Below, piece after piece: positions 12,501-24,673 of a stretch of 64,000 nucleotides of DNA. A program made the translations under genes and the position numbers. Position 1 is the stretch's first letter. The number at the start of each line of letters is the position of its first letter. Under the pieces are notes generated by a model. The model worked only from the letters and a program-made list of their open reading frames with translations, ran no database searches and was not told the DNA's origin. This DNA is from Zanthoxylum bungeanum (Eukaryota; Streptophyta; Magnoliopsida; Sapindales; Rutaceae): assembly GCA_019454045.1 (NCBI GenBank), contig SKCR01007812.1, positions 992,001 to 1,056,000 of the forward strand, written 5' to 3'.

Positions 12501-13885
12501 CAGACCCTCTGTGGTTGATGTATCTGCAACTTCAGCAATTCGATTAAGATCCTTCTGAAGAGACCGTCCCATGCCCAATAACCCAACCTGAAAACAGAGA
12601 AAGACAATGATTAGAGCCTTCCAATTCAACCAAATTCATTTAAATAAATATGTATTATTGTAAAAGATATGTTTATCCACCAAAATCATACATGAACCAA
12701 AAAGAATCTTGTTAGAGAACTTTCGTTCAAAATAACAGGGTTTCTGATTACATGAAAGCTAAAATTTAAGTATTACAGCCATGAAGGACGAGGCAAAATC
12801 CCATTTTCACATATACTAAAACCTCTCATTCTTGCTTACATACTTCAGCCACATAGCCAATTTTCATCATTTGCCAGATGCTTGCATGATCCTATATTAT
12901 TGGCATTTGATAAAAACCTTCTCAAGGTATCACACCTAATTTTATCTACCAGAGCCTCAAAAACACAATACCACGAACTTCACAGGACGTGCTAATTTCA
13001 AATCGGAAATCATGCAAGGCACAACAATCAATTACCAAAGTAAACCACCAAGATAACTTATCATATCATTGATCCACAAACAGAAAACCGCATATTTGAC
13101 TATCATTTCAATCGTAATAAACAATCGCAATGCATATCGTCAAATTTCTAACATCTCATCGGCTAACAAAAACGAATTTTAACTTTCTTCAAAACCAAAC
13201 AACATCATAAAAAACACCGAGAATCCAATTCTAATACCTGAAGCTTAATAACACTAGTTTTGTCAGTAGCACTCAACACACTCCCATCAGAACGATCCGA
13301 CAAAAACCCGGAAACCAAAACAAACGCTGCAAAACCCATCATTATCAAGAACAAGCTCGACCCGGCGCCCACTCCAACTCCAACCCCAACTGCAGGACCC
13401 ACATAAATCCCCCCACCGCCCCCACCAAAGGGCGACGGAGCATAATACGGGGCCGAATATGAAACTCTCGGCTCCACCATGTAACTCCTCGACGACGACG
13501 AAGAGGAAGAACGGGACGAAAATGACCTTCCTCCCATTCTCCCACCAGATGCAGCGAAAGCGAAATTGGGATCGCATGTTAGCAAAAACCCTAACACAAT
13601 TGCAACAACCGCCGGTTTTTTTAGCGCCTGAATTGATTTTGAGATTGCGTTGGTTAAAATCTCAAGTGGGTTGAAAGAGTCTGGGTCAGGGGTGGATAAA
13701 GATTCAATCTTCTGGGGTTTGTAGAAGCATTTGACGTCATTGAAATTGCGGGTGCGTTCAGGGGTTTGAAAACTGTTCAAATTGGTGCTGAATTTGGAGG
13801 GTTTGTGAGGTAATAAGCGAGGATTGGGGCGCAATTGGGTACATTTTAGTGCGTTTAATTCTAATAACGAAGTGGTTGCCGCCAT
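9513..13885 (-). CDS. FLAP1-like: FLAP1-like chloroplast DUF1517 protein
   Basis: Exons in transcription order: 13885-13238, 12587-12485, 12392-12337, 10344-10180, 9799-9686, 9605-9513; the frame is continuous and gives 392 aa. The Ser/Thr-rich, acid-poor N-terminus reads as a plastid transit peptide. A hydrophobic stretch lies at about 91-104 and a second at about 175-195. Between them are an Arg/Ser-rich segment (GGRMGGRSFSSRSSSS) and a Gly-rich segment. The C-terminal half carries the DUF1517 fold (MGRSLQKDLNRIAEVADT, TEGLSYVLTETTLSLLRHPDY, ITILVAAEG). In Arabidopsis, FLAP1 of this family sits in chloroplast membranes and tunes proton balance and non-photochemical quenching in fluctuating light. 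Another DUF1517 paralogue is possible. Intron 3 is long (about 2 kb) and may contain transposon debris. Confidence 0.88.
11040..11620. repeat. Possible MITE-like insertion in FLAP1-like intron 3
   Basis: This stretch contains GATTAATC palindromes near both ends (about 11132-11160 and 11550-11605) in otherwise AT-rich intron sequence. I could not fix termini or a target duplication, so this is tentative. Confidence 0.25.
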
Positions 13886-14110
13886 GGCTTAGCAGGGTGA
13901 AATTGGATTTGGGGTTTTTTATTTTTTGAAATTTTGGTTTCGTTGAGATTGTTGACTGATTTTGATTTTGATTTTTTTTTAAAAAAAAAAATTATTAAGA
14001 AGTTAGGGATTAGGGGAATAGAGTGAGTGATCGCGGAGTGGAGGGAATTTTGGCCACAAACAGAAATATTATTCAGAAGGAATTATCTCTGCGTCAGATT
14101 TGGAGAATAT
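13886..14110 (-). promoter_or_regulatory. Probable promoter and 5' leader of the FLAP1-like gene
   Basis: Sequence directly upstream of the ATG (on the minus strand), with an A/T homopolymer tract at 13970-13991. No clear TATA box. The assignment rests on position. Confidence 0.3.
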
Positions 14111-15024
14111 CCACTTTCGGTATGGTAAGATTGATGGAAGGAAATGGAACCCACTGAAATATAACTTAAATTATTTAAAATTTATTATTTTGATTGATAA
14201 AAAATGTTGGAAACTTAAATGGAGTGAAACAGAATTGAATATTGAGCCATTGAAAATGAGTCATTTAAATTAAGGGTTGTGATGAAATATAATTTTCAAC
14301 AAAGACAAATTTGTCCATTGAAAAAATAATATTAAAATATTTATCTTTTTTACTTTTAAAATATAAAAGGTCAAAATTATCTTTAAATATATATTTATTT
14401 GTATTCCATTTCATTATTATTACATTACATTATAAATCTATCATTTTTCCCAAACAAATTTTTGGTATGTTATTTTTCATTCTGTTTCATTCCATTATAA
14501 ATCATCATATTCCATCAATCCAAATATATCCTTAATTATTACGAATTTCGAACAATAATATTGTACCATTTTTATTTATATTTTGTATCAATAAGTTACT
14601 TTTCAGTTAACAGTGTTAAAAATGATGACATTATAATTCTTTAGTGGTGTAGAGATAATTTCTAAAAATAAAAATAACAAAAACAATAATAATATTCTAT
14701 AATCGAGCGAATCTTTCTCTATATCCAAAAATATATACAACATAATTTAATATTAACAAGTTGGCATAATTATAAATCATAAACTCCCTATAAAATCTTC
14801 ATTTAGGAATTACTTTTCATTATAAAATAATAAGTGAAATTATTGATAATAAAGAAACATTGTCAAAAGATAATGGTTGAGGAAATCTTAATACACGTAT
14901 GCATATGCTTTACAGTTTTCTCACCAGTCACCACACAGACACACCCATATATCCCCTACCAAACTCACGTTGAGCTCTATCACCGCGCACACTCATGTCA
15001 TAGCTCCCTCACTCTACTGGAAAC
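14110..15024. other. AT-rich intergenic DNA with a possible MITE (about 14115-14535)
   Basis: The sequence near 14118 (GATTGATGGAAGGAAATGGAA) is roughly repeated in inverse at 14490-14535 (TTCCATCAATCC and CATTCCATTATAAATC), suggesting a terminal-inverted-repeat element. I found no clean target duplication. Nothing else is recognised up to the solo LTR. Confidence 0.3.
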
Positions 15025-15154
15025 AACCCTATAACACCTCAGTTGTACGATAGGTCATTATGGAGGGTCATCGTGTTGACCAACCTCGTACTAGATCAAG
15101 TTTAGTTGAGTTGAAAATTTTGGACTATCAGAATTGGCATTTATGACATGTTCG

Positions 15155-15380
15155 TATCTGCATTCGAACGAAACTCAACTCGAGTTTGTGATGTGTTCTT
15201 TCATGCGTTCGAACGATATTTCCCAGAGGACTCGCGTTCGAGAGGCGTTCGTTAGAGCATTCGAACGTGTATATATGGTATGCGTTTAGTGATCGTCTTG
15301 TGTTGGATAAACCGTTCGAACGAGGTCATTTAGAATGTCCATATGCGTCTATCGAACGAGACTCAACAGATATAAGAACG
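15155..15380 (+). promoter_or_regulatory. Array of TTCGAACG palindromes in the solo LTR U3
   Basis: TTCGAACG or close variants recur at about 15162, 15206, 15229, 15259, 15311, 15350 and 15370, all upstream of the TATA box at 15466. The same motif clusters upstream of TATA boxes in two other LTR-like repeats (about 35650-35840 and 37560-37760, minus orientation). The placement suggests enhancer-like binding sites. Confidence 0.5.
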
Positions 15381-15465
15381 TTCGTGTGGCATTCAAGTTG
15401 TGTTCAAATGACCCTGTGATTTTACCCCAAAATTATATCATGACACTTTAGAGATTGAGGTTCGC

Positions 15466-15473
15466 TATAAATA
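15466..15473 (+). promoter_or_regulatory. TATA box of the solo LTR
   Basis: TATAAATA, followed about 30 bases later by a CA-rich stretch suitable for initiation. It supports plus-strand orientation of the LTR. Confidence 0.55.
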
Positions 15474-16551
15474 TACCCATACCCATATTCATCTTCTTCA
15501 ACCTCACACCAAAGCCTGACCACCCCTCTGTTTTTGATCATTATAACAAGATCAAGAGTGTCATCTCTTACATTTTCAAGAGTTATTGAAGCAATGTAAG
15601 CTTCTTACTCATTATTCTTACATTTCTTATGATTTTCAAGCTTATATAATAGATCCAAGCATGACCCACGAAATAACTCATGGTCGAGTCATTTATGAGG
15701 CTAATTATGCATAGATGTAAGATTATTTTTAATAGATTGTATAAGATTTAAGATAGGTTAGAACCTAGGGTTTGTGTTTTTTAAAACCCATGAAACCCAA
15801 GCAAGGTTCATGTTCATGTTACATAATAGTGTTGATTTGAGTATTGGTTTAGCGAGATTGATGATGATTAACATGATTTTGAGTTTGAGTTGGTGTGATT
15901 CAAGATCATGACACATGAGTATTTTAGGTTAAGCCTGAGATAACATGTTAAAGGGTGATTATGTGTTGAGCACGCTTAATTAATGATATTTGCTATACTT
16001 GGTGCATGGATAAACTTGAGAAAAGATGAATTAGCCATATTTGACACATTTGTGTAGCCGTTGTCGTGGTAGGTTTGCCATGAGAGATGGAGATCGTTGA
16101 TATTGTTGGAGGTGTTGTGAGATGACCAAGATGATTTAAGAATTATGATTTGGTCGTTGGGTGTGTTAGCCACCACGTTGGAATAACTTATAACGATCTG
16201 TTGTATGATTGTCATGACACATGTATGAATCGTCAATAGCTTAGCTATAATAGCATTTCGAATAACTCATGACGTTAGGAAATCGCCTTAAGCTTCTCTC
16301 GTTGGCATAAGTTCATGCATTATTCACGTGAGCATGTAGCATTGTTAATATTCAAATATACTAACAATATACATATGGTATGTTTATAGATACTATGTAG
16401 AGTAAACTTGGTCAAGATTTCGATCCGAAATCGAAACTTAAACGGAACCAAACTGTAATGAACTGTCTGGTTCTGGACTGGAACTATTATAACAGTCTGG
16501 TACCAACATGAGAACCGAAACCTTATAGTTTAAACGAACCTTAAGGTTCTA

Positions 16552-17105
16552 CTAGGGGTGAACACAATTTCGGGTCAAACGCGAACCGCATCGAACCGCA
16601 CCGCACCGAACCGAACCGCGCGGTTTGAAAAAATATTAAAAATGATTTTGAACTGCACCGAATCGAACCGCAAATTTCGGGTCGGTGTGCGGTTTTGACC
16701 CATGTCAAACCGCGAACCGCCCAAATCGCATATTTTGACTCGAACCGTGACCCGAACCGCCTAAACCGCCGACCCGCGTACAAATTAAATATTATTTATA
16801 TTTTTCTTCTTCTTTAACTATGAAAATTAAGATATTTAATGATCATATAACAATATGTAATGAATAAATGAAAATTATGTAATTTTTTCTTCAATTATAA
16901 TGTGAAAACACACAAAATTTTCTTAAAAAAATTATAATCCAAACCGCCAACCCGAACCGCCCAAACCGCTAAACCGCCAACTCGAACCGCTGCGGTTTTC
17001 TTTATCAAATTTGCGGTTTCGTTTTCTAATTTCTCAAACCGCCAACCCGCGCGGTTTAAAGTAAAAAACGAAAAAACCGCCCCAAACCGCACCGCGAACA
17101 CCACT
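16552..17105. mobile_element. hAT-type MITE nested in the hAT transposon
   Basis: It starts CTAGGGGTGAACAC and ends GCGAACACCACT, which pair as imperfect inverted repeats (AGGGGTG..C against AGTGGTG..C). Flanking 8 base duplications AGGTTCTA (16544-16551) and AGGTTCCA (17106-17113) differ by one base. The ends are dense in AACCGC/GCGGTT motifs and the centre is AT-rich. Minus-strand open frames here only reflect the repeated GCGGTT words. Confidence 0.8.
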
Positions 17106-17170
17106 AGGTTCCACGGTTCCAACCGGAACCGATATAAACCAAAATTGTTCTTGTTGGAATCATTTGTTGT

Positions 17171-17225
17171 CCAACGGCTATTAGCCGTTGGGCAACATTT
17201 GAGAGCCCAACGGCTAGCAGCCGTT
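17171..17225. repeat. Paired short palindromes in the hAT 5' region
   Basis: CAACGGCTATTAGCCGTTG is followed 25 bases later by CAACGGCTAGCAGCCGTT, each able to form a hairpin. Similar AACGGCTA/TAGCCGTT words are familiar in leaders of plant hAT elements. Confidence 0.6.
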
Positions 17226-17456
17226 CAAATGGCTAATTTTTTTATTTGTTTTTAAATTTTTATTTTTATGTTAAATCTCTAAATTACCCTCAATAATATT
17301 AATAAAACGATTAATTTTATGGACAATTTATACATCACAAAATTTACTAAAAATCTATAAATATAGGCTATATTTTATTTTTCTACACACCAACAATTCT
17401 CTCAACTCTCTCATTCTCAATCTCTCATTTCTCTCAATTGTTTTGATATTTGCAAT

Positions 17457-18076
17457 TGTGGATGCTGGAATTCGGCCGAGGTCCACAATCAGAATTTGTA
17501 GGTTGGGGGCATTAGCGATCCTGCAAGACAAAGGTAGGGTGAGCGGGAGCAGACTACCCACCGGTGTGGTGGGTGCTGGGGGCACTCCGACGCTCAAGTC
17601 AGTAGTATGAAATGGGCAGTAAATATGTAAATGTGAAAAGCAAGGTTTGATGTTACCTTGACCTCTCTGGGTGGCCGTGAGGGCGGTGGTAAGTGTATCA
17701 GGGTGATGGAGAGCTCTGAGAGAGCTTGTGTCAGAGAGCGTAAGCTAGTAAGAGTGAAGTCCTGCTTCCTCTCTCCTCGTTTCTTGAATTGCGTTGCTAT
17801 TTATAGATGAAAAGGATCGTCTTTGGCAGCTGGCATAAGTCTCACAACGTGCCCAGACATTTGATAAAAGTTTGAGCATGTGAGAATATGCCTTGTGTTA
17901 GGCAAAGTGGGGAAAGGTGGTTGATATAATTAAGAGGTTTTGTCCTTAAGCTTATGGCTCAATTGTAATCCAATAATACAGAATTCTTTGGGCCTGGTCT
18001 TTACTTTTGGGCCTTGTATACTGTTGGGTTTGAGGTGAAAGACGGTTTTGCCCTTAGCCCAAATTTGGCACGTACA
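17457..18076 (-). repeat. 3' LTR of retrotransposon A
   Basis: In plus orientation it begins TGTGGATGCTGG and ends GGCACGTACA; in the element's own sense it is TGTACGTGCC...CCAGCATCCACA. Its U5 end is closely related to the U5 of element B, while U3 has diverged strongly. Confidence 0.92.
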
Positions 18077-18094
18077 GTTTGTCCCCTACTCTCT
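18077..18094 (-). other. Polypurine tract of retrotransposon A
   Basis: On the minus strand AGAGAGTAGGGGACAAAC directly precedes the 3' LTR. Element B has the identical tract at 31035-31052. Confidence 0.85.
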
Positions 18095-18369
18095 AAGTCA
18101 AGAAGTTCTTTGACTTGGAGAGTATTTCTATACATGTCGAATGAAACAAGATATAAGAGTATCTGTCAAGAATGCATAGTTCATACACGACAGAGAGAAT
18201 TCAAAGTATTTTGGACTAAGAGTAGTCCAAGTCTTCAACTTGGCTTGGCCTGAGCCAGGGGATATCCTCGGTCGACTGAACCAGATAAAGGCCAGGACAA
18301 TTTCCATATTACTGGTCAAGGACCGGGAGAGTCTTCAAATTTTTCTAGACCAGATGAAGGTCATGTGCT

Positions 18370-19375
18370 GAAATTGACTCTTTATGAGCCATTGGGGATG
18401 TCCCCAGTCGACTGATTCAGATGATGATCAGGATAATCAATTGACTCTTTCTGAGCCATGGGGGATGTCCCCAGTCGACTGATTCGGATGATGATCAGGA
18501 TAATCAATTGACTCTTTCTGAGCCATGGGGGATGTCCCCAGTCGACTGATTCGGATGATGATCAGGATAATCAATTGACTCTTTCTGAGCCATGGGGGAT
18601 GTCCTCAGTCGACTGATTCAGATGATGATCAGGATAATCAATTGACTCTTTATGAGCCATGGGGGATGTCCCCAGTCGACTGATCCAGATGAAGGTCAGG
18701 ATAATCAATTGACTCTTTATGAGCCATGGGGGATGTCCCCAGTCGACTGATCCAGATGAAGATCAGGATAATCAATTGACTCTTTATGAGCCATGGGGGA
18801 TGTCCCCAGTCGACTGATCCAGATGAAGATCAGGATAATCAATTGACTCTTATGAGCCATGGGGGATGTCCCCAGTCGACTGATCCAGATGAAGGTCAGG
18901 ATAATCAATTGACTCTTTATGAGCCATGGGGGATGTCCCCAGTCGACTGATCCAGATGAAGATCAGGATAATCAATTGACTCTTTATGAGCCATGGGGGA
19001 TGTCCCCAATCGACTGATCCAGATGAAGATCAGGATAATCAATTGACTCTTTATGAGTCTTGGGGGATGTCCCCAGTCGACTGATCCAGATGAAGATCAG
19101 GATAATCAATTGACTCTTTATGAGCCATGAGGGATGTCCCCAGTCGACTGATTCAGATGATGATCAGGATAATCAATTGACTCTTTATGAGCCATGGGGG
19201 ATGTCCCCAGTCGACTGAACCAGATGAAGGTCATGATAATCAATTGACTCTTTATGAGCCATGGGGGATGTCCCCAATCGACTGATTCAGATGATGATCA
19301 GGATAATCAATTGACTCTTTATGAGTCATGGGGATGTCCCCAGTCGACTGAATCAGATGAAGGTCAGGATAATCC
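18370..19375 (-). repeat. Tandem array, 67 bp monomer, about 15 copies (element A)
   Basis: The spacing of CAATTGACTC (18438, 18505, 18572 and on) gives a 67 bp period. Each monomer holds GGGGATGTCCCC, nearly palindromic, and CAGTCGACTG. Copies are nearly identical apart from CTTTATGAG/CTTTCTGAG and GATCCAGATGAAG/GATTCAGATGATG variants. In the element's sense the array lies just upstream of the 3' LTR. The reversed monomer is homologous to the 68/93 bp monomers of element B (29850-30930). Tandem arrays in the 3' untranslated part are known for Tat/Ogre-type plant gypsy elements. Confidence 0.92.
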
Positions 19376-21560
19376 CCATACTACGGGTCAAAGGACCAGG
19401 GGAATCTACTATGTCGTCTGACCAGATGAAGACCAGGTCTTCAACTTGACTCTACATGAGCCAATGAGGGATGTCCCCAGTTGAATGAACCAGATGAAGG
19501 TTCAATCTACATACTCCACTATACCTAATGAAGGTACATGGGAGTCTACTCCTCCTGACCCGATAAAGGTCCAAGAGAAATTTTCATTCTACTATACTTG
19601 AAGAAGGTACATCAGAGTCTATACTCCACATGACCCAATGAAGGTCCAAGAAAATATACACACTCCACTATACCTGATGAAGGTACGTGGGAGTCTACAC
19701 ACTCCATTATACCTGATGTAGGTACATGGGAATCTACACACTCCATGCATAATGAAGATCCATGAGGGTCTTCATTCCTCACTCTACAGGATCTAACATG
19801 AGTCAATGAGGATTTTTACACTACTAGACTTGAAGAAGTTCTATGAGAGTCTTTACTTCTCATACTACTAGTTCTGATGAAGGTCCATGATACTACTGTC
19901 GAATGAACTATCAAATGGACCAGAGAAAGTCCATAATCCACAGTCGAATGAACCTAATGAAATATCTATGTGAATCTTCATACTACAAGACCTGATGAAG
20001 GTCACGAGACTACTGTCGAATGAACTTGTCGAATGGACTTGATGAAAGTCTAAAGAATGAAATTACTTATTCTCTTGATGAGGATTTATGAGACTACGGT
20101 CGAATGGATTTGAAAAATATCTATCAAGGTCATCACTCTTCATACTTCTACAATACTACTGTCGAATGAAGTTTTTCGAATGGGCCTGATGAAGATCCAA
20201 TAGAATATGTAGATAAACTTGATTAAAGCCATCAATGTCACCTCCATTCTACGAGACTACGGACGAATGGACTTGATGGAAGTCCAAGGAGGTCATTACT
20301 CACTATCATAGACCTGATGAAGGTCCATGAGACACGGTCGAGTGAACTTGAAAAATATCTATCAAGGCCATCACTCTTCATACTTCTACAATATTACCGT
20401 CGACTGGACTCATCGAATGGAATTGATGGAATTCCAAGGAAGTCATTACTCAATATACTTAGACCTGAAGAAAGTCTACGATGCTACAATTGAATGAACT
20501 TGATGAAAGTAATTACGTTTCTCTCTTCTGTGAGACTACTGTCGACTGGACTTGTCGAATGGAGTTGTCCAATGGACCTGAAGAAGGTCCATGAAGCTAT
20601 GGTCAAATGAACTTGATGTAAGTCCAAATAAATCTTCATTCTACCAATCTATGATACTATTGTCGAAAGGACCTGACAAAGGTCCATGAAGGTCACCACT
20701 CATTCTCCTGATGAGGGTTTATGAGACTACGGTCGAATGGACTTGGTGGAAGTCCAAGGAAATCATTACTCACTATACTAGACATGAAGAAGGTCTACGA
20801 TGCTACAATTGAATGAACTTGATGAAAGTAATTACTTTTCTCTCTTCTGTGAGACTACTGTCGACTGGACTTGTCGAATGGAGTTGAGGAAGGTCCACGA
20901 AGCTACGGTCGAATGAACCTGATGATTATCTATGAGAATCTTCATTCTACTAGACCTGATGAAGGTCCAAGAAGCTATGGTCGACTGAACTTGATGTAAG
21001 TCCAAGTGAATCTTCATTCTACCTATTCATGATACTACTGTCGAATGGAACTGACAAAGGTCCATAAGACACGGTCGTATGAAACTAATGCATGTTTATG
21101 AGAATCACCACTCTACTAAACTTGATAAAGATTGGTTGACTGAACCTGATAGAGGTTCAAGAGAATTTCATACTACCTAACTTGAAAAGGTTGGTCGATT
21201 GGACCTAAAGGAGGTCCAATAAAATTTTCATTCTACCTGTCCTGATGAAGGTTAGGAGACTACGGTCGAATGAACCTGATGAAGGTTTATGGGGCTTTCC
21301 CTATGCTTTCTAGAGTTTATGGAAATCCATCCATATAGTATAGAGTGGATGATAATCTCCATAGGTAGTGTGGAGATGATTATCTTCATATGTAGTATGG
21401 AAGAGATGGATGTCTACCAAGGTCATTACTAATTATACAATACCTGACTAAGGTCAATGATACTACAATAGAATGAATTTTGATGAAAGTCACATAAAAT
21501 TTCCATACTACCTAATCTAATAAAGGTTGGTCGAATGGACCAAAAGAAGGTCCTAGGGAG
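19376..21560 (-). repeat. Degenerate interspersed repeat zone of element A
   Basis: Short irregular units built on GTCGAATGAACTTGATGAAGG-like words recur every 30-70 bases, with phrases such as CTTCATTCTAC and GAGACTACTGTCGA. They look like decayed tandem repeats related to B's CATTCGACCGTAG-type units. No protein is encoded. Confidence 0.7.
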
Positions 21561-23929
21561 TTCTTCATTCTACTAGGCATGATAATATATTCCCTATGTA
21601 GTATGGAGTTGGCAATATTAAATCAAAGTAGCATGGAGATGATGACTAACCTTTGACTTAGTCTGGAGGAGTTGATAATCATTCCAAGTAGTCTAGGAGA
21701 GATGAGAGTTTTCCATATAGCCTGAAGTTGATAGCCATCCACCTTGTAGTATGGATAGTATGACAATCATGCAGTTTTGTTGCTTTAGCTTTATATTCAT
21801 GTAGCATGGGCGCATTTATCGTTGGTTGCCAGGGTTCATGGCCCAGACTACCACAATGAGTCTACAAGACAAAGAAGTTCTGCTTAGTTCAATAACACGA
21901 CTACCACTTCAATTTGTTGAGTGACTAGTATCCACACTTGTTTGCCCCAGTTCAATCTTCATGAGTCTACTGGATAGACATCACTGGTATCCTTTTGCCA
22001 GCGTCCACACCATAACATACCCATTCATTTATGGGTCTCGCTGTCGCATGAACACACCCCATTAACCGTCAGATTTGTGTTTAAAAAAAGGCATTCATTT
22101 CAGACAAACATTACATGTGGCATTTTTAAAACTACCGAGTGGTAGCTGCTCGTGGAGTGGGGGCTTTATTTTTGGATGAGGTTTTTTGTAGTGTGGTAGT
22201 GTGGATTTTATGTGGGCTTTTTGGATGCATGAGTATTATGATTTTAATTTATGGAAAAGCATGGGCTGGGCTTTTCAAAGGATTTATTTATAGGGAATGC
22301 ATTTAATCTCAATGTTAAAACTTCCATATGTATAGTGTTGAATGAGACTATCGCATGGCAGGTATGTGTGTTTTTTTTTAACGCTCGCATGGCAAGTCTG
22401 TGCATGGAGTGTGTATAGGCCAGCTTTGCATGTGTGCTTAGCAGTTTGTCATGTTGTTGTTTACGAAGCTTAGGCGCTTGGCATATGAGCTGTTTCTTGG
22501 ATAGCTAGCTAAGCAATGGTGTTCTCTCCCCTTGCTGCCGATTCACGTGAAACATAGTATGAAGGGGAACGGGCCCACACATGCATGGCACAACACTTAT
22601 CGAGTGGGATCATTGATGAAACACCTTCGTGAGTGTCATATCCTTGCTCGTTACCAAGTTGATCTTTGACTTTCGAGCCAAGGCACAAATCACGTGAAGC
22701 TGACCAATCCACTTGAGGCAAGGAATCCTCATATCATGTCCAAAGATGATCACGTGCAAAGAGAAAACCATTGCTCTATGTGTCCAAATATGAAGATACC
22801 TCATGCGCCAATAAACACGTCCTAGCATGCAAAACTGAATTGTAGCATGGAGCCACTCGCTAATCACGTGGGATATAGAAGCCAACGGCCAGCTGGCTTG
22901 AGGCAGCTCACAATCGCAGGCATATTACCCATGCTATTATAAATCAAGCTGCTTCGACTAAAAGCAAGACAACAGACAATAATGCCTGGCCTAGACGACC
23001 ATCATACACGGCCATGGAAGATAAATATTGCTACTCTTCATACATAGAACACCAAAGATCTCATGCAAAAAAGAAAATAATCGTGTCGATGAGTTCCTAA
23101 AGCCAACTTACATCCAATACTAGATATATGTGCTTGTAGTGTCGAATGGAGCCTCTGCCAATGTCAAACATTATGTGTTCCGTGTCGAATATGAACAAGT
23201 TCAAGAACTCATACACATTGCTTCACCGTCTATGATGAGTAGCAGGTAGTGTGGTTCCTTTTGAGGAAGACGCCTCGTTTTTTGGCTTGATGAATGTTTA
23301 TTTTATTGGATCTTTCTTGGCAACATGCATTATACATTCGTGCGTGGATTGTTGGCTTTCGGCTCCCTGTGCTTGTCGTATGGTGGTCTCCAACCTCTTT
23401 CTCGTGGTTGGCGCATGGATTTTAGTATTTTGATGGATAGCTTTGTGAATGGGCTTAAATTTACTACATTATGCATGGCAAATGGGCCATTCACTTGTGG
23501 TTTGGGCTGAGTGAACTGTTTCAGCCTGTTTTTCATGTTTGTGGATTGAGATTGTAACAGGCACTACTTTCTGCTGGTTTTAATGGGCTGTTGAGAGTAG
23601 GCTTGCTTTGCAAATGTCGAATGTTGCAACTATCAAGCATATAATCCACAAATAAACAGCCACAAGCTGTTGATCACATGCATAGCCACAAGTTAAATGA
23701 AAAGATGTTTGCATGTAGAATCAAATAAGCCAAGCCACACCACTCCATGGATCATGTGAAGATGCCTGATGGTCTTCCAAAATCAGAATATCTTGTAGCG
23801 TCGAATGAGACCCGATCACTTTATATCAAGTTGGATCCAATGTGATTTTGCCTATGAATGGAGCTTTGTCGAGTAGATCACTTCTCCTTTGCATGTGGCT
23901 TTGTCGAGAGAATCCTATAATCATCTTTT
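21561..23929 (-). other. Unrecognised non-coding interior of element A
   Basis: No conserved retroelement domain or host gene is recognised on either strand. It contains four CACGTG hexamers in about 330 bp (22544, 22691, 22751, 22865). The short open frames have no visible family features. Confidence 0.5.
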
Positions 23930-24455
23930 CTTCATACATATGAGTCGACTGGAGAATCTGTATAAATTCATACAAATATGTCGACTGAAAGAAATACATG
24001 AAACATTCAGTCCATATGTCGATTGGAATATATATGCGACCATCTTATGTATACAATAACATGAATAATTCACATTTTTGTCGACTGGAATGTCTCTGCA
24101 GAAACTCTGTGCATATATGTCGACTGAATGAAATACCTGAACCATTCATTCATACATGTCGACTGGAATATATATGTAAAATCTCGTGTAATGATGTCGA
24201 CTGAAGTAGACATGCAATCACTTTATACTTGTATGTCGACTGAAAGAAATATATGAATTATTCTCTCATGCTTGTCGAGTAGAATGTTCCTGCAAACATC
24301 TTACATGTATATCGACTAAAAGAAAAACACGAAACATTCTCTCATGCATTTCGACTGGAGTGTACCTGTAAAAACCTCATACAATATTGTCGACTGAAGT
24401 ATACCTGCAAATCCTTAATACATGATGTCGACTGAAGTAAACCTGGAAGAGTTGA
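23930..24455 (-). repeat. Short-period GTCGACTG repeats near the 5' end of element A
   Basis: Units of about 35-45 bases, each with TGTCGACTGAA or TGTCGACTGGA plus AAATACATGAAACATTC-like filler, recur along this stretch. Spacing varies, so this is a degenerate array. Confidence 0.7.
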
Positions 24456-24489
24456 TTGAGAATTTGAGGAGATTTTTTTTTTTTTGGAG

Positions 24490-24593
24490 TTCACGTGACT
24501 TGATTATCTTCTTCTGAGGTGCGTAATCGTTCTTTGGAGTATGGCTAGCAGTGTGGTCATTAGATCTGATGTTCGTTCACTTCTAGAAACCAT
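24490..24593 (-). pseudogene. gag N-terminal remnant of retrotransposon A
   Basis: Minus-strand sequence from an ATG at 24593 aligns with the gag start of element B: ATGG(T/C)TTCTAG, then ACGATTACG, then GAAGAAGAT against GAGGAGGAA. One extra A in the stretch matching B's CTACAAGAACG shifts the frame, and homology ends within about 35 codons near an A/T run at 24472-24487. A therefore descends from a gag-coding ancestor and lost nearly all of its coding region. Confidence 0.7.
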
Positions 24594-24652
24594 GGTTGGC
24601 TGTGTTTTAGGAACCGTAGACTGGAAATCTTTGCCTGGTATGAATCGCTAAG

Positions 24653-24670
24653 ACCCCACGGTGGGCGCCA
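24653..24670 (-). other. Primer binding site of retrotransposon A (tRNA-Lys-like)
   Basis: The minus strand reads TGGCGCCCACCGTGGGGT three bases after the 5' LTR. As I recall the plant tRNA-Lys 3' end, this matches its complement at about 16 of 18 bases. Element B has a different site at the same place. Confidence 0.65.
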
Positions 24671-24673
24671 AAT

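Noticed and set aside
13287..13674. Several overlapping open frames on both strands
   Set aside because: They are other-frame readings of the Gly/Ser-rich exon 1 of the FLAP1-like gene.
16541..17122. Minus-strand frames rich in Arg/Gly/Val
   Set aside because: They read the repeated GCGGTT words of a MITE; no coding pattern or family match.
17355..17597. Frame starting MSVGVPPAPTTPVGSLLPL, found several times
   Set aside because: It is the LTR U5 sequence of elements A and B read as protein; it recurs exactly at each LTR.
18300..19380. Regular 67 bp repeats resembling a CRISPR array
   Set aside because: The units are contiguous tandem copies with no unique spacers, lie inside an LTR retrotransposon and are in plant nuclear DNA.
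22509..23536. Possible captured host gene in element A
   Set aside because: No recognisable protein motif, and the open frames on both strands overlap without coding bias.
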